Positions 62,381-64,000 of a stretch of DNA of 64,000 nt are shown piece after piece (within the stretch, counting starts at the first letter, position 1; each line of letters begins with the position of its first letter). Both the position numbers and the translations under genes were made by a program. This DNA comes from JAXLYX01 sp046351215 (lineage in GTDB: Bacteria > Myxococcota_A > Polyangia > Polyangiales > Houyiibacteriaceae), in NCBI GenBank assembly GCA_046351215.1, contig JAXLYX010000014.1, positions 175,696 through 239,695 on the forward strand. Reading direction: 5' to 3'. The notes below the pieces were generated by a model, which worked only from the letters and a program-made list of their open reading frames with translations, had not been told where the DNA came from and ran no database searches.

Positions 62381-64000
62381 ATGAGCGCATCGTGGACCCT
62401 CTCCCTTCGGGAGATGAGCGAGGTGCCGGAGGATTTCCGGCTGGCTTCACCGATCGAGCAACGCGAGGTCCTGATCGCGGGCGAGATCCGCCGCTGGAAC
62501 GGACCTCTCCGCGAGTCGCTGTCCGCGGTGGAGCTCCGCGACGACCAGGGGGTGCATCCGGTCGTCGTGGGCCGCTATCCCTCGATGGGCCCCGACGACG
62601 CCCGAGAGGCGCTCGAGGCGGCCGTACGCGCGTTCGATCGCGGCCGCGGCCCGTGGCCCGCGATGTCCGTCGCGAATCGCATCCGCTCCGTCGAGGACTT
62701 CCTCTTCCGGATGCAGGAGCGACGCGACGAGATCGTGAAGCTCCTGATGTGGGAGGTCGGCAAGAGCCTCGCCGACTCCCGGAAGGAGTTCGATCGCACG
62801 ATCCAGTACGTCCGCGACACGATCGACGCGCTGAAGGAGCTCGACCGCGTCTCCTCGCGCTTCCGGATCGAGGAAGGGATCATCGGTCAGATCCGGCGCT
62901 CGCCTCTCGGCGTCGTGCTCTGCATGGGGCCCTTCAACTATCCGCTCAACGAGACGTTCACGACGTTGATCCCGGCGTTGATCATGGGGAACACGGTCGT
63001 CTTCAAGCCGCCCCGCTTCGGCGTGCTCCTCTACCACCCCCTGCTCGAGGCATTCCGCGACAGCTTCCCGCCGGGCGTGATCAACACCGTGTACGGCGAC
63101 GGCTCGACGATCATCGGTCCGCTGATGCAATCGGGGAAGATCGACGTCTTGGCGTTCATCGGCTCGAGCCGGGTCGCCGACGTCCTCCGCAAGGAGCACC
63201 CCCATCCCCACCGCCTCCGCGCCGTGCTCGGGCTCGACGCGAAGAACGCGGCGATCGTGCTCGCCGACGCGGATCTCGAGCTCGCGGTGAAGGAATGCGT
63301 CCAGGGCACGCTCTCCTTCAACGGGCAGCGATGCACGGCGCTGAAGCTCCTCTTCGTCCACCAGTCGATCCTCGACGCGTTCCTCGAGCGGTTCTCGGCG
63401 GAGGTCGCGAAGCTCCGCATCGGTCAGCCGTGGGACGAAGGGGTCTCGCTCACGCCCCTGCCGGATCCGAAGAAGCCCGCCTACCTCCGCGAGCTCGTCG
63501 ACGACGCGCTCGCCAAGGGAGCGACCGTCGTGAACGCCGGCGGTGGCGAGGTGCACGGCCGCGTCTTCACGCCGGCGCTCCTGAGCCCCGTGGGCACGAC
63601 GATGCGGGTCTACCACGAGGAGCAATTCGGCCCCGTCGTCCCGGTCGTTCCCTTCTCGGACGTCGAGGAGGCCCTCGAGGCCATCGTGCACTCGAGCTAC
63701 GGCCAGCAGGCGAGCGTCTTCGGACGCGACCCGGACACCGTCGCGCAGCTCGTCGACGTGCTCGTGAACCAGGTCTGCCGCGTGAACCTGAACGCTCAGT
63801 GCCAGCGGGGGCCGGACACCTTCCCGTTCACGGGCCGCAAGGACTCGGCGGAGGGAACGCTCTCCGTGTCGGACGCCCTGCGCGTCTTCTCGATCCGCAC
63901 GCTCGTCGCGGCGAAGGAAGGCGACGCGAGCAAGCACCTCATCACCGAGATCCTGCGCGGCCGTCGCTCGAGCTTCCTCTCGACGGACTTCTTGCTCTGA
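62381..64000 (+). CDS. gapN: NADP-dependent non-phosphorylating glyceraldehyde-3-phosphate dehydrogenase (GapN-like ALDH)
   Basis: The 539-residue aldehyde dehydrogenase has the family core VVLCMGPFNYPLNETFTTLI, VFKPPRFGVLLYHPLLEAFR, FIGSSRVADVLRKEH and the catalytic Cys in LSFNGQRCTALKLL (C318). The C-terminal RGPDTFPFTGRKDSAEGTLS follows the GapN subgroup pattern. GapN oxidises glyceraldehyde-3-phosphate directly to 3-phosphoglycerate, yielding NADPH and bypassing ATP formation. An N-terminal segment of about 25 residues precedes the domain. The stop codon is the last three bases of the window. Confidence 0.85.
   Translation: MSASWTLSLREMSEVPEDFRLASPIEQREVLIAGEIRRWNGPLRESLSAVELRDDQGVHPVVVGRYPSMGPDDAREALEAAVRAFDRGRGPWPAMSVANRIRSVEDFLFRMQERRDEIVKLLMWEVGKSLADSRKEFDRTIQYVRDTIDALKELDRVSSRFRIEEGIIGQIRRSPLGVVLCMGPFNYPLNETFTTLIPALIMGNTVVFKPPRFGVLLYHPLLEAFRDSFPPGVINTVYGDGSTIIGPLMQSGKIDVLAFIGSSRVADVLRKEHPHPHRLRAVLGLDAKNAAIVLADADLELAVKECVQGTLSFNGQRCTALKLLFVHQSILDAFLERFSAEVAKLRIGQPWDEGVSLTPLPDPKKPAYLRELVDDALAKGATVVNAGGGEVHGRVFTPALLSPVGTTMRVYHEEQFGPVVPVVPFSDVEEALEAIVHSSYGQQASVFGRDPDTVAQLVDVLVNQVCRVNLNAQCQRGPDTFPFTGRKDSAEGTLSVSDALRVFSIRTLVAAKEGDASKHLITEILRGRRSSFLSTDFLL

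Overview
The window is very G+C-rich and densely packed, with strong third-position GC bias. It looks like a chromosomal segment of a myxobacterium (Myxococcota, probably Polyangiales-like). The supporting signs are two Hanks-type Ser/Thr kinases, a FrzS-like pseudo-receiver/coiled-coil protein, lipoproteins with Asp/Ala/Gly-rich linkers, a cysteine-rich lipoprotein, a thrombospondin type-3 repeat protein and an ECF sigma/anti-sigma pair. No phage, transposon, rRNA or CRISPR array is visible. One tRNA (Cys, GCA) is present. Species identity is inferred from gene content only.

Layout. 1-5.8 kb: proC, then a minus-strand cluster (kinase, ParA/J-like/HTH fusion, maf, yggS). 5.9-13 kb: lamin-tail lipoprotein, recD2, cytochrome c-like lipoprotein, serine hydrolase, truD. 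13-17.1 kb: exbB-exbD-tonB-TSP3 protein operon and a lipoprotein. 17.1-22 kb: psd with an overlapping methyltransferase, then glnB and glnA. 22.2-29 kb: UbiB-like kinase, a degenerate glycosidase-like protein with an unknown partner, lexA and a second kinase. 29-33.6 kb: FrzS-like protein, then phaR, ECF sigma and anti-sigma. 33.7-43.1 kb: an unknown protein, tatA, rlmI-like, HAD phosphatase, a membrane-anchored protein, a methyltransferase, a sulfotransferase, a glutaredoxin/IscA-like/rhodanese fusion and acnB. 43.2-50.3 kb: Cys-rich lipoprotein, metallophosphoesterase, AT-hook protein, tRNA-Cys, a large alkaline-phosphatase-fold/HEAT membrane protein and a Glf-like flavoprotein. 50.4-58.5 kb: the conserved translation operon rimP-nusA-ylxR/L7Ae-infB-DUF503-rbfA-nrnA-truB. 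58.6-64 kb: a YbjN-like protein, a secreted proline-rich protein, a putative CTP:inositol-1-phosphate cytidylyltransferase divergent from myo-inositol-1-phosphate synthase, and a GapN-like dehydrogenase.

How the genes work together. The glnB-glnA pair forms a nitrogen-control module, and both genes carry the same 17-bp GTTTC-repeat element upstream. exbB/exbD/tonB form an energised outer-membrane transport system. The inositol synthase and cytidylyltransferase together imply synthesis of CDP-inositol, used for phosphoinositides or di-inositol phosphate. A close match to the sigma-54 promoter consensus and an inverted repeat lie upstream of the synthase.

The most notable observations are the glnA/glnB shared operator, the CDP-inositol pair with its promoter architecture, the ParA/J-like/RodZ-type HTH fusion and the three-part thiol/Fe-S fusion protein. 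All functions are inferred from reading the sequences; no database search was run.
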